From Dipylidium caninum (taxonomy: Eukaryota > Platyhelminthes > Cestoda > Cyclophyllidea > Dipylidiidae): a DNA stretch of 64,000 nt. The stretch covers positions 682,001 to 746,000 of the forward strand of contig QEYB01000921.1 in the NCBI GenBank assembly GCA_017562135.1, read 5' to 3'. Of the stretch, positions 47,444-58,871 are shown piece after piece; the first letter of the stretch is position 1; every line of letters begins with the position of its first letter. The position numbers and the translations under genes were made by a program. The notes beneath the pieces are model-generated. The model had not been told where the DNA came from, ran no database searches, and saw only the letters and a list, made by a program, of their open reading frames with translations.

Positions 47444-49044
47444 ACAGGGGTGAACATTGCCGTTTGTTCAGTTGCAACGTATCTCGAATGGTACGGCCAA
47501 AATCTCCCCCATTGGACCGTCTGGCCAGGAGAAGGGAGAACCTCGCCCAAAGGAAACTGCTCTGAGTGCATCCGCTTACGTATGCTCCGTCAGAAAACGA
47601 CGGCAGTAGGTGAGTTGTGGCACCCTGCTCCGTTCCACGCCACTTCGACCGCCGAATAGCAGCATTTCTGACCATCATTCGCGGCTCAGAGGCGGGTGGA
47701 AGAGGGACTCGGACCTTCTAGCGATCTGCCAGGAGATGAAAGCTTTACGACTGCTCTCTCCTGCCCATGTCAATCAAATCGTTCCGTGGCCGAGAAGTTG
47801 GAATACCGGCACTTACAGCTGTTACCCATAGAGGAATTTCCTGTTGCCTGATTTGTTTTTGGCCCTCTGGCGTACGAGGTAGTGTTTGAAGGCACGTAAA
47901 AGTTTGAAAGTAAGTGATTTGTTGAACTACTCTATCCGTGGCAGTGGGACACAGTGAAGACAACCAGGCATGAGGCTTACGACAGGCGGAGCATACACCA
48001 AAGACGGCGGAAGTGGTGGTGTGGGGAGCCACTTCGGTGGATCCAGCATTGAAAGCGTCAAGGATAGCAGACAGAAGACTGAGCCCCGAGAAGTAAGTGA
48101 AAGAACAACCGACGTACCTCATTCGACTGATCGTCCCCCGGAGTCAGGTCCCGACGGTGCCACGAGGATTCAAGAAGGCACATCGATTTTCTCGCGGCGC
48201 AGCATTCAATAAGTCGTCTCGCTGACGTCCGGTAAGTGGCGTTTGTGCTGTTGGGGCGTTTCGCGATACCTGAGGACTGACAAGCAAGGGTGGACGATGA
48301 AGAAAGACATTGTCGTTCGACTCAAAATTGAACGCTTGAATGTAAGCAACTGATTGGAATACACCGCGGAGGGAGTAGAATGTTAGGCGTCTGCGTCACG
48401 TCGTGTAGTTTCTGGTTGTCCGCCTCGTCTCCTTCACTCCAAACACCTCGGGCGTCTATTTCCCAGTTCAGCCCTCCCCTGCAGCTTGCAGTGCTTAAAG
48501 GACGCTGGAGAACCTTGACATCTTTATATTCTCCTTCAATCATTATTCTGGGTGTACCGACCTTGTCAAGCACCATCGCACCACAATCTGCAGTCATTCG
48601 AGCATTCCACTGCCTCGGTGGGCTTTCGTTCCGCCCTGCAATCGAGTAAAGCGGATATCGCAGCCCGCCCCAGTGAGAGTGGTGGCTGCTCCGAGTTCTT
48701 CGAGCCTTACATATCATCTGCACACGCTCATGCCCTTCACTTTGCCTCTTCATCCTCGAGGAGGTGACCGTTCCGTCACAGCCTCGTCAACCGACTGCGT
48801 GTCGGGACGAGTGCCGAAGTCTGGTAGAACGATGGCTCGACTGGCCGATCGCAGAAAATGCGCCTTGAGCGACTGGGTCTGGTGAGACCCGCGTGCCACC
48901 TAACACTGAGCTGCAAACCTCTAAATTTCGTCCAAAATTCCTTGAGTTCCAACTTTGCCTTGAGAGTAGACCTTCCTTTTACGATTTTTCTTTCCCTTGG
49001 TAGCAATCACCCTTCCATCACACAATAATGCGGCCTTTTCATGA
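47444..49044. promoter_or_regulatory. Divergent promoter region between aquaporins C and D
   Basis: 1.6 kb separates two divergently transcribed aquaporin start codons, so the 5' regions of both lie here. The stretch is GC-richer than the gaps to either side. Several short ORFs on both strands carry no recognised domain. No specific promoter element stands out by eye. Confidence 0.35.
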
Positions 49045-51709
49045 ATGCCCTTAGAACGTGGGAACTTCCATGCAATGAAGGAAATATCGCGGCGATTTTT
49101 ATGGCAGTTGACTCGCCGTTTCCTGGCCGAGTGCACGGCCGCTTTTATGGCCAACTTCACCATCCTGTACAGTGATCGTGCGCGCAAGTACGCGACATTC
49201 GTCAACGCTCTCGTCGTCGGCTCCGCTGTCTACTGCTCGATTTTCGCCACTTTCGTTGTCTGTGGTGCTCAAATTAACCCCATGACGACGTTGGCCGTGG
49301 TTCTCTCGCGTCGCATGTCAGTCATCTACGTGCCATTCTACCTCTTGGCACAGTTGACGGGGACTCTGCTCGCCTTCTACATCGGTCTGGGGCTGTCGCC
49401 CTTCGCGGCGAATAGGACGCACCTCGGGATGCCGATGCCTGGTCCCGGTGTATCCGACGGTCAGGCTATTGGCATGGAGATCATCATCACCTTCTTCTTG
49501 GAGCTCGCAATCGTTGGCCTGTTAGATGAACTGCGCCCCCTTCGTTTCACTTTACGAACAAAGTTCAACGCCTTCGTGTTGCTTGTGATGGTATTCTTCT
49601 GGATCGACACCATTTCTGTGAGTACCGACTTGCCAAATACCATTCGCAGAGGACGTGATCGCCGCCTAATTTTTTAGGGGGTAGGTCCTATCCTCCTTAT
49701 CTAAAATCTTCCAATTTGTAGGGCACAAAACCGTCCTCTAGGCCGCAGTTTCAAAACTTGAGTAAATTTTCTAGTGGATCCCAGAGAAGGCGCTAGTGAA
49801 GATATTTGGCATGTTCCGTCACAGGTTCCCACCCGAAATTTGAAAGCCCTGTAATGACTAGGAGGAGAAAAAGAGAGAAGGGACAGAGGAGGCCCCTTAT
49901 CATTTACGCGTGCCTCCGTGTAGTCTCAGCCGCTCTGTCATACGCACTCTGTTGTCTGATGGGCAGGTTGAGGGGGCACGTGCCCAGTGGGGAGCACTCG
50001 TTGAGTAAAGTGTCTTTAATTTGATTTAGTTACCCATTTCCGGCGCCTGCACCAACCCTGCCAGATGCATTGCCGCAGCAATTATAAATCTCAACTTCGA
50101 TAGACAATACGTGAGTTTGCACCACCTCATCTATGCCTTTCCCACCCACCCCCCTCCCCCGTTTAGAGTCCTCGCATTTCTGGGGATCAAAAGGAGCGTA
50201 TTTTCGAAATTTTGGTCCACTCATACCACAAGCGTTTCCGCTTCCTTCCTTGGCAGCTATTCTGATACTTGCTGAATGGCAGGACGAATACTCATTGCAA
50301 GGGTCAAGGCCAAGTCACACTTTTGATATGAATTAAAATGTTTTCCACCTTTCATCAGTTGAGCACGAGAAAATACGCTATTCAAAGTGAGAAAACTGAT
50401 TGCGCTCAAGATAAACACTAAAATGTATGTCTCCTCCTCTCCGTCACTCTACATCTCGGATATATCAACCCCACGAGAGTAATGATGGGTTGAAAAACCT
50501 GAAACGAGTTTTTTAAATATAAGTAGGAAACAGGGCGCAATTTTTCACGTTATTTTACTGTAGTTTTTGATAAAAGTCTGTTATAGTTGATGACGTATTC
50601 AAAATCGTTTATAATATAGTTTGTGTTATTAAATTGTATTTTTTAGAATTAAGTCCTATGTACAAACGGGCAGTAATCGGTCGTCATGCGTTATAATGCA
50701 GTAATATTGAGTCGCGCAGATTGAGCAGCGCTGGTGACTTGTCTCGCCGTTGAGCTTTCGCTCGGTTGTAGAAAGGAATAATACACGATTATTCCTTGGC
50801 CATTTCGTGACATTTTAATCGGAACTATTTTTTGACAATATTTAGGGTCCGGCGTGTGTCCTGAAAATGTGTTCTTGTGTTTCCGACTATCATGCATAGT
50901 CCGCTTTACTTCAGAAGTGGTGACTTGGTATAAAAATGGGGGCGGCCGTGTGTTGCGGAATTTGTGGACCCAACACCGAGCATTTGTTTCACTGGTGCAC
51001 TCATCTACGAATGCATGCTTAATGTCCCTCAAAGCTTGTTGAACTGCGTTATGATTCAATTTGAAGTCTTACAAGAAAAGTAGATGTAAATCGCGTTTCG
51101 TTTCCACCTGGTTTCGGCGAAAAATAAAATAAAACTGAAGTGCAAACACAGAAGAATTTTCCGAAGTGAATAAGAAAAACATTTTTTTGACATTTATATG
51201 TAAATATATCAAGTGCGAGTGACAATGTACCTCTCTTAACCTTAGCTGGACAGACTAAACGGGGGCGCCCATTTCATGGTTTCCATATCCGAATTGCCGG
51301 CCTAATTTACGTCTAGATATATTTGGTCGGTCCACCTGTTGGCTCAGCATTGGCGGTTCTGGTGCAAGAGGCCTCCCTCTCCCCGGACGCCTCGTGGAAG
51401 CGGCTCGTTGCCATGTTCAACTACCTTAAACCCTTCAATCGGCACGAATTCCACACTGCACAGCCGACAAGCAATCTGCCTCCTCAGGCTCAAAATGCCA
51501 ACGTGGACTTGGATTACTTCCGCCTCACGACAACCCTCTCAACCATCTCACTCAGGCCCCCCGCCTCGGGCAGCGAACTCACCCGGCTGAGAGTCAGTCC
51601 CATCTTCCCCGCCTTCGACACTAAGCAATCCAGCCGGAACAGCCTGGACACTGTGAAAGTGATTGTGAATAAGCCGTCGCAGGATCAGATCAAACGTGGA
51701 AGAAAGTGA
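49045..51709 (+). CDS. Aquaporin-like channel D (NPM / NPA pore motifs), 3 exons, 348 aa
   Basis: Exons are 49045-49617, 50030-50110 and 51317-51709, with phase 0 introns at the same places as in A-C. Loop B is CGAQINPMTTLA (NPM at 78-80). Loop E is SGACTNPARC, the only canonical NPA in the cluster, near residue 200. Helix 6 begins IYLVGPPVGSALA. Unlike its neighbours, D has a cytosolic tail of roughly 110 residues rich in Ser, Thr, Pro, Gln and Asn, ending QIKRGRK. Such tails usually carry sorting or phosphorylation signals; that is inference. The N terminus is basic (SRRFLWQLTRR). Intron 2 hosts a decayed mariner transposase. Confidence 0.92.
50691..51059 (-). mobile_element. Degenerate mariner transposase fragment in intron 2 of aquaporin D
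   Basis: The minus-strand frame starts FKLNHNAVQQALRDIKHAF and continues to ARCWVHKFRN. This is the N-terminal helix-turn-helix (HTH_48 type) of mariner transposases, whose usual form runs FKLGHNA...I...F...W..KFR. After about 45 unrelated residues it reads GIIVYYSFLQPSES, resembling the segment after the first catalytic Asp (GVIHYELLPPG). The linker and the second and third catalytic acids are missing, so the copy is internally deleted and inactive. It sits in an AT-rich island (about 50340-51300), in reverse orientation to the host gene. I could not define terminal inverted repeats by eye. Confidence 0.65.
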
Positions 51710-53726
51710 AGTGGCGCTCGCAATGACCCTCCACTTACCACTCCTCTTTCGTCCGATCAGCGCATTGAAGATAAGATATCATCGTCTAAGGCAGTCTTTG
51801 TGTATCTCCTTTCATCTGGTCATCTCCATGTGGTTACTAGCATTCACCCGGCTCCTCGACAATTAAACGGCCCAATTGGGCGTTAGCACACTTTAGAAAG
51901 AGTAATTTAGCCTTAGGGGGAGTTTATTCAAGCAGCCTTTGAAAGCCCCACGGGAGTACGCTAATCATGGCCGATTTTAAAACATGAGGACTGAGATAAG
52001 CACCCACGGGCCCGGTGTAACCTGTCCCTCACGGTTCCAGCGTTTCCGTCTCGCTCGCTCGGCCTCCTTTGCATCCGGATGGGCGTATTTGGAGGCGAGG
52101 TCCTCTGACTACCTCCGCTTTTAGCCAGAGAGGGAGAAACGAAAGCCTCTCGGACGAATTTGAGGGGTTCGCTCGGAGTAGCATTGCCCGTCACCATCGC
52201 GCTCCCAAACCGTTGTGGCCCGACTCAAGCGTCGAAGAGCTGCTCGCGTCTTCACAATTTGGTGCAACGTCAGCACCACTCGCCTCCTCACCGAGACCAT
52301 AAATGCACCTTTTCAAGTGTACCACTTCATTTAGGAGGATAAAGCTCAATAAAATGCAAAATTGCGTACGGGACAGGCGTCATCATCGTCACCGACTTCC
52401 CTTCCATCATTGTTCTTGAAATCCTTCTGTTAAATTGCCCATTTTCGAAGCGTCTGACCACCGAAAACGATTCTCGACCTGTGGCAAAAGGAGACATATC
52501 GGCTGGGGAAGAGAACCTTTTTCTCTCATCCCTCGTCGAGATGCATTCGTGGTGCAGAGAAGGGAGGCGGAGTTAGGCACTCCGGCGAGTGTTAAGGCTA
52601 AGCTTCGAACAACCCGACCGTCCTTCGGATCAGATTAGCCATTCGCCAAGGCTTTTGCGCCCCAGTGATGCTGTGGTTCCTTGCGAGGCTCCCTCTGGGG
52701 TGAGGGTGGAGCTCACCTCGCTCAAAGCCATATTGTTCTGGCTGATCAGGCGGTGGGCGTGGGCCACCCTTTGGCATGAACTAACGGTCGGAGTGCGCAC
52801 TCCGAGAATAACCGACTGAATACATTAAAAACTGGTGATGAGAGAGGCGGAAGTGTGACTTCCCCACTTGTCGATTTATTTCTGTAGTGGTTGGAGCCGT
52901 CAAAAGTCCACGCACTTCCGCAGAAGCGCCAAAAAATAGTTCCGCGGTCAGTGAAATTACTGCCTTCTATGGTTTATCCACCAACTGCTCTGTTGCCTAT
53001 GTTAAATTACCGCGTCCGTAATTCTCGCTACTGATCAACCAAACGGAGCAATCTTCCTGTTCTTCTATTAAATAAACCTAAATTCTCCCTCATAGCAGGC
53101 AAACGTCTCGTCATCTTTCACCTCCCTCCGCTCAGGGTGGACTTAACTAGTGTCAAGGCGGCTCCTCAGCGTTACTGCATTGAGGGTTCAACTTTAGCAG
53201 AAGTTGATTGAGGTATTTTCACTACCATTTCGTCCATATTCTGGCCACTTTTCCCCTTTTCTTCATCAATCGTAGCACCAGTTGCTTGAGTGGACAAGAA
53301 ATCAGCTCTTGGGGCGCAGACTGTCGAAAATGTTGACTTGAAGCCTGAGTTGACGGTCTTCAAAAGTTTATCACAGCAGCTTTGACGGTGACTTAGTTTT
53401 TCCAGTCTGGAGGAGGCGGTGGTTGATCACTCTCTTCCCTCCACTTCTTCACTGCAGTATTTCATTTTTGGCCTCGAAGAGGTCTAAAACCAGTTGCCTT
53501 TCGGTAGAGCAACAAGCGCCTTCAACATATGGCCTAGAATTATTTGTGGGCACCTCTCAGCCACAAAAAACCCTGTTGTTAATCCGTGACAAGCGACGTC
53601 TCCTCGACTCTGTTCCTATTCGAAGCTCAATAGGTCATTCTTGACGAAACTACGTTCTGACTGGTCAGCAAAGATGTGATCAAGGAGTTGGCGCCTTCTG
53701 TGTTTGTACAAAGTTAATTCCCCTGT
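51710..53726. other. Stretch between aquaporin D and adenosine-kinase-like fragments
   Basis: GC-richer DNA with several short ORFs on both strands and no recognised domain. The aquaporin D 3' UTR must lie at the left end. No repeat array was noticed. Confidence 0.4.
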
Positions 53727-53880
53727 TCACTTGTGTTTCCACGCCTTTTGCCGTGTCGACTTGCCAAGCAAGCCATTCGAGCGCACGAAACTCCTGCAGA
53801 AGCACGGTGCAAAGTTGCGTGGACCCGACCACGAAGGCGTCCACGAGGGGCTCATTAAGGGCAAATGCGATCTCACCCAC
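53727..53880 (-). pseudogene. Possible adenosine kinase N-terminal exon relic
   Basis: The minus strand reads SVGEIAFALNEPLVDAFVV, similar to the first strand of adenosine kinases (FGMENPLLDI, contacting substrate). The similarity then fades unless the frame is shifted after VVGST, where RSNGLLGKSTRQKAW resembles the kinase's PN..ILAE segment. A possible acceptor (CTCTCACAG) precedes it. It points away from the plus-strand C-terminal pieces at 54.2-54.7 kb, so the two cannot form one gene. The plus strand of the same bases is also open, which weakens the call. Confidence 0.25.
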
Positions 53881-54210
53881 GCTCCTGTGAGAGCTTCATA
53901 AAAGAAGATCAAAATGATCTCGGGAAATTCGCACAAATTCGGAAGATTTAAGTGCTCTTTCACTGGCTCTGTGAACGTCAACACCGCCGGAGAGATTTTA
54001 TTTGAAAGTAAAAAAAAAAATTCGAGTACAAATTCACGACGAGGTAACCGATAGATGCGACAATTACAATTGACAGCCTTCACTGATGCTGGATTACAAC
54101 AGTCGATGCGGCCGATTTTCTTTCACAACCCACTTTCTTCAACAACCAACCCCAAATACTCTTATTCTATGCCTTCGCAAGAGTGTGAAAGATAAGTTTA
54201 CCTTTCTAAG

Positions 54211-54680
54211 GCGTACTTCGTGTTCTCCAGTGTGGACAGCGGAACGGTTATCCTCCTCCACCCGTCATTCCACGGCAAGATTCTGTGTCAAGTGGCCGAC
54301 ACCATCATTCCTTACGTGAACTTTGTCTTTGGGTCCGTGAACAAGGCGGAGGCAGGCAAGTTGGACGGCAGGCGTGACAGCGGCGTGGTCGGGTACCCCG
54401 CCTCTGTACCAAAGAATTGGTTCCATTCATTGTCCATGTCCGGTTATACTAATCCAACGCCTCGGAGCAAACAACACGATGTCGACCGAGGATGTCGCGA
54501 CCCGTGCTTTCCTTGATTACACCCTTAGCAGGGAAAGATATAATTCATAACAACAAAGCCGCGGACGCCTTCGCGACGGGATACCTGGTCGGCTACCTCA
54601 CCGATGAAAAGCCGGAGAAAGTCGTAGAGGCTGGAAAGGGGACCCAGGTCCTCCCCCCGACTCTTCCTGGTTATCGCTAG
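54211..54680 (+). pseudogene. Adenosine-kinase-like (PfkB family) C-terminal fragments, probably inactive
   Basis: Two pieces lie in order. The first (54211 onward) contains TIIPYVNFVFGSVNKAEA, matching the adenosine kinase stretch MPYVDILFGNETEA. The second (54532-54680) reads KDIIHNNKAADAFATGYLVGYL, matching the family's anion-hole and catalytic motif DTNGAGDAF. In this copy Asp-Thr and the two glycines are replaced, leaving only the catalytic Asp. The part between is not convincingly kinase-like, no ATP-site C terminus follows, and no N-terminal plus-strand exon is seen. A decayed copy or a very divergent paralogue are both possible. It converges on MON1, whose stop lies 312 nt away. Confidence 0.45.
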
Positions 54681-54750
54681 CCCCGAGGGAGGACATGGGT
54701 CAAACAGTCTCTCCTCTACTGGATACCTTTCAACTAATCTCAATTCAAAG

Positions 54751-54783
54751 CGGACACCGGCGTCTGGCGGACACCGGCGTCTG
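54751..54783. repeat. 17-bp direct tandem duplication
   Basis: The unit cggacaccggcgtctgg is followed at once by a second copy matching over its first 16 bases. It lies just past the adenosine-kinase-like fragment. Only two copies are present. Confidence 0.8.
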
Positions 54784-54991
54784 AGCATACACTAGTCTGC
54801 CTCAACTTCTCACTCCAGCTTTTTCTTCTTCCCTTGCACACGGGACAATAATAACAAAGACGCAAATGTGATTAGAAATTAGGTGATCTTTCCCATTTAG
54901 TCTTATGGTCGTGATTCGTCAGACAACACATCCAGAGGGTAAAAAACGGCGATACAATCGAGATTTGCTTAGGGAAGATAAAGAGTGGGAA

Positions 54992-57900
54992 TCAGAAGTT
55001 GGAGGAGGAGAGAATGAATAAGCGCTGTTTGTTGGCCGAAATCCACTTTGTTAGGCGCTTGAGAATGTCGAGAGCTTCATTTTTGCTAACCAATGGCTCC
55101 AGGGTCATATAGACCTCGTACTCATTGCTCAACTGAAACAGAAACAGGATACCGTGAACGACTGAAGATGTGGAGTTATCAGTAATATTAACGGCAAAAA
55201 GTACTGCATGTAATTGCTCGTTAATGAAACAAATAAGAATAAATACACCGGTGTCATTAATGTCATGATCTGCCACTGGAGTAGATCAGCGGATCATTAA
55301 GAAAAAGAGTCGTTCATAATTCGCCTAAAATTATGCCCACAGTTTTAATAATTCCCTCAGTTCAAAAATATATATTGTGAAGTGTGGACGGCTATAAGGA
55401 CTTCCCATAAAATTTGCCGCAATCATGCGCATAAGTTCCTTATTCAGCACACGGTCAATGAAAAGTTATAAAAGCAATTAAAAATTAGCATTCGAGAGAC
55501 ACGTATAATTAGAAAAAGCTACTTGAGTATTCCATTAGAAGACATAAACATCATGTCGATGAAAAATGTTAATTCTCGGGAGACACAAATCCCGGGTTTA
55601 TTTTTTTTTTGGGGGGGGGGGCATTAAAATTCGGCTAGCGTTAAGCCATTAGCACCAGTATGCCAAAAAAATTTGCGATCCAAAAAAAAATGGGAAAAGA
55701 GGTCCAAAACTACGCAAACATGTCAAGAACATAGATTAAGCTACCACGTTCAAGAAAAGTGAAGTAACTACCATAAAAACGCATCAGGATTAAAATTAGC
55801 AGTTTGATCCAAAATTCTCATGACAAGTACTTGGCATTTACAACCCCGTTTCTCCTTATTTAATATGCTGGACTAGCAGTTACCCAAATGTGAATCGTAA
55901 ATGAATTCATTTATGTCGTCACCGTGCGCCCAGTACTCAGGTGTCCGGGGGTAAAGGGACAACTCCATAATTGTCAATTTTTATTATTCCTCATACTCAC
56001 TTTATTCTGGTTCACCCCATAAACTAAGGGACAATATTATGATTTCTTTCGAAAGTATCCTGAATGAGTAAAGGGATTTAAACAAGCTTACTGAAGCGAG
56101 TTGGACTTCAGTATCGGAGGCTTGAAATATGAGGCTGATAGGATGGAGAGGACAATGAAGACTCGTGTGCATAACGCGATAAGCTCTCAGTAAGGTAGCC
56201 TGTCGCTGCTTTACAGATGCAAGTACAGCCATGGTCGTGGTTTGCATACTATCAGAAGAGGAAGATGAAAAAAATGAAGGAGTGGCAGAGGCGCAAGTGT
56301 TGAAATTGTAGGGCGGAATCCACCGACTTGTGGTGTATTGTGCGGCAGGTATCAATTTGCATACAAAGTGACGTAGACCCCCGCCGAAACCCAATGACTC
56401 GACGTCCGGCCAAGTGGCCGAGGCCAAGAATTTCAGGCATTCACCCTGTAGTGCCGATTGTAGGCGCTTGAGGAGAGAAAATGTGTATCAGCAGAAAAAA
56501 CAAAGCAAATTAGTAGCTTGACAGAGCAAATTCGGCACAGGTCTCGAACAGTGAATTTCAATGTAAACAAACTTCATTTTAATAATACCTTAATTGTCAC
56601 CCAAAATCCGCCGATGTCCATGTGACAGTTTTGAGCGGAGAAGGGAGTTCGAATACAAACGTGCACATTTATGTTAATAATTTGAGGCCAAAAGTCGCTA
56701 TTTAATTATTCTAATTTCTACCACGCCACCCTAGCAAGAATTTTAGGAAGGCACTAAGATACTAATATCTTGTTTATTATGGTAAAAATCACACGAATAC
56801 AGCATTTGGCGCCTGAATAATTAATGAACAAAAATTAAAAGTTATAACAAATAACACGAAAAGGGAAACATTAATTCCAGATAACGGGCAGGAATACCAC
56901 AAATACCCTTGCCAAAGACTTAGGCACATACCGATAGAATCTGGTCCCTCGAGGTTTGAAGAGCGTAAAATTTGCTACTATCAACCGTCAGCAAAACTAA
57001 ACAGGAATGGTTGTCGAGGTAAGAGAGGTTGGCGTAGAGGTATCCTCTAAAATGACAAGGATGTTACGTTAGTTTACTAACTGTTAAAAAGTAGACAAAA
57101 AAATCATCTAAATATGCTTACTTGGAATTGAAATCAGGTAGACAAATAGGTAGCCAATGGGTTGAGGCATTTCTGAAAGACTGGGAGCATCGAACGAGAT
57201 TTGTGATCAAATGAATGTCGATAGGACGGATAGAATGTTTTTTCATGCTGACGACACACACCACCCGATAGTTTGTCAGAAGTATAGCGAATAGGAGATC
57301 CTTAAGAAAAGAATAGTATTGTCAGTCTACGTTACCGTTGTAGAAAGGATTCACAGAGGAAAATACCTTGACCAAGATTATGGTAAAAAATTACGAACAA
57401 ACAAGGGTCATTCAATTATTAGAAAGGTTACTTTACGCTAACACGAATGCGAGGAAATGCGTAGAGCCCAACTATCTATTTCCACAAATAGCCAATAGCC
57501 GAATAATGTAATTCGAAATAGGTTGGCCTACCTGAGATTTAGCACCATGAATAATGGCTTGAACCACAGTATCCCGAATAGAATGAGGCAGAGGAATACA
57601 AAGAACGGCATTTAAAGTGGGCCCCATTTGTGTTTCAACAAGTTCAATAGCTCCATCGAGAAGACGATTATCGCCTCTCATCAGGTTCCGCAAATCAAGG
57701 CTCTGTTTCTGCATAAACCACTTGTCAATCCTCTGATGAGTTAGAGTGCTGACAATCTACAAAGAGAGGAAAGATCTGCTATAATGGTTGATCATATCCT
57801 CATCATGCCATTGTGTGCGATAGATGAAGCAGACAGATAAGGCAAATGAATTTATACCTGATTGTACACATAGTTGAGAATAACGGATAAATATTCAACA

Positions 57901-58871
57901 GGCTCTGCAGAAGACCCGACAGCAACAAGAATCAAGTGTGAGAATGAACGAAAAATAATCCGTTTGTTACCAGCAACTAGAGTTTGAAGTTCGTCGTGCT
58001 GTTGGGCAACAACAGAAACCAGCGCTTGCATAAAACCCATGACGTGAGCCAATTTAGATTCATCGCCGTACCTATTGCAAGGTTATGTTTCATTTTTAGC
58101 CCCAAGAATGTAGTGAAAATTCAAAACAAGGTATTCGATCCAAGTAAACAAAGAAAATTTAGCAGAAAAAGTGGCTATTTGTGGCTTCTGAAAGCATATC
58201 TGGATTAAGGGTCGAAGAGAAATACAATGTCGAGATTGTACCAAACAAGGATGCTACTATCAGAAGAACATTTATTAAAGTTAGATAGATTTAATATTTT
58301 TTTACAATAATAACGTTCATTTGTGCGGTGAAGTATATCATCATCAATGTATTTTGGTAAGCATAAAGCTACAGATAATTGTTCCGAGAATCAGAGTATT
58401 ACATAGATATATACCACAATAATATGATAACAATAATGTCAATAAAAGACCCCATAATACGACCGTGACTACGTTAAGTACCTGGTATATATAGGTTTAC
58501 CAGCGTCACTAAACACAAAAACATGCAGAAGATTTGGATCAAGACCAAGGTTTCCTTGCAGACGTCTGTATAGACGAAGTAGGGACTGGACAGTCGTCCG
58601 ACATCCTTGGCAAAACGCTCTGATCCTCTAAATCAGCGTGGTGGAGAGAGTTCTCAGACGCTGTTGGCGTCGGAAGAGGCCCAGATTTAATAACGTCAGT
58701 ATTATGAGAGTGAACGACACTTGCATGGAAATGAGGGATTGAATGATTGTCTGTACTTTCGTTTTCTATAAACGGAGAATCAATGACCTCATTTTCAGCG
58801 CTGCTATCAGTAATCGGAGACGCACCCATATCATCTCCGGGAGAATCCGCATTGTCAAAACGCGACATCAT
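54992..58871 (-). CDS. MON1: MON1 vacuolar fusion protein, 7 exons, about 545 aa
   Basis: MON1 pairs with CCZ1 as the exchange factor for Rab7, driving early-to-late endosome conversion. Exons in transcript order are 58871-58482, 58071-57858, 57756-57532, 57300-57122, 57046-56932, 56466-56092 and 55132-54992. Residues 1-105 are an acidic, disordered, Ser-rich leader. Exon 1 ends in the first longin strand (LLHVFVFSDAGKPIYT). Exon 2 continues RYGDESKLAHVMGFMQAL, exon 3 has IDKWFMQKQSLDLRNL, and exon 4 HPIDIHLI-like sequence (here RPIDIHLI). The last exon ends KQRLFILSSSNF, matching the human C terminus. Phases agree throughout if one T is removed from the coding-strand run at plus 58612-58615; exon 1 is then 389 nt, as its phase 2 donor requires. 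Length is close to human MON1A (about 555). Confidence 0.93.
55601..55621. repeat. T10-G11 junction tract
   Basis: Ten T are followed directly by eleven G, inside the last intron of MON1 (minus-strand gene; on the transcript this reads C-rich then A-rich). On the transcript strand the C/A arrangement is not a splice signal. Confidence 0.8.

Noticed and set aside
53704..53901. Plus-strand ORF that could be read as an adenosine kinase middle segment ending GLIKGKC before a donor
   Set aside because: The minus strand of the same bases gives a better match to the kinase N terminus (NEPLVD). Both cannot be real, and the plus match is only a few scattered residues.
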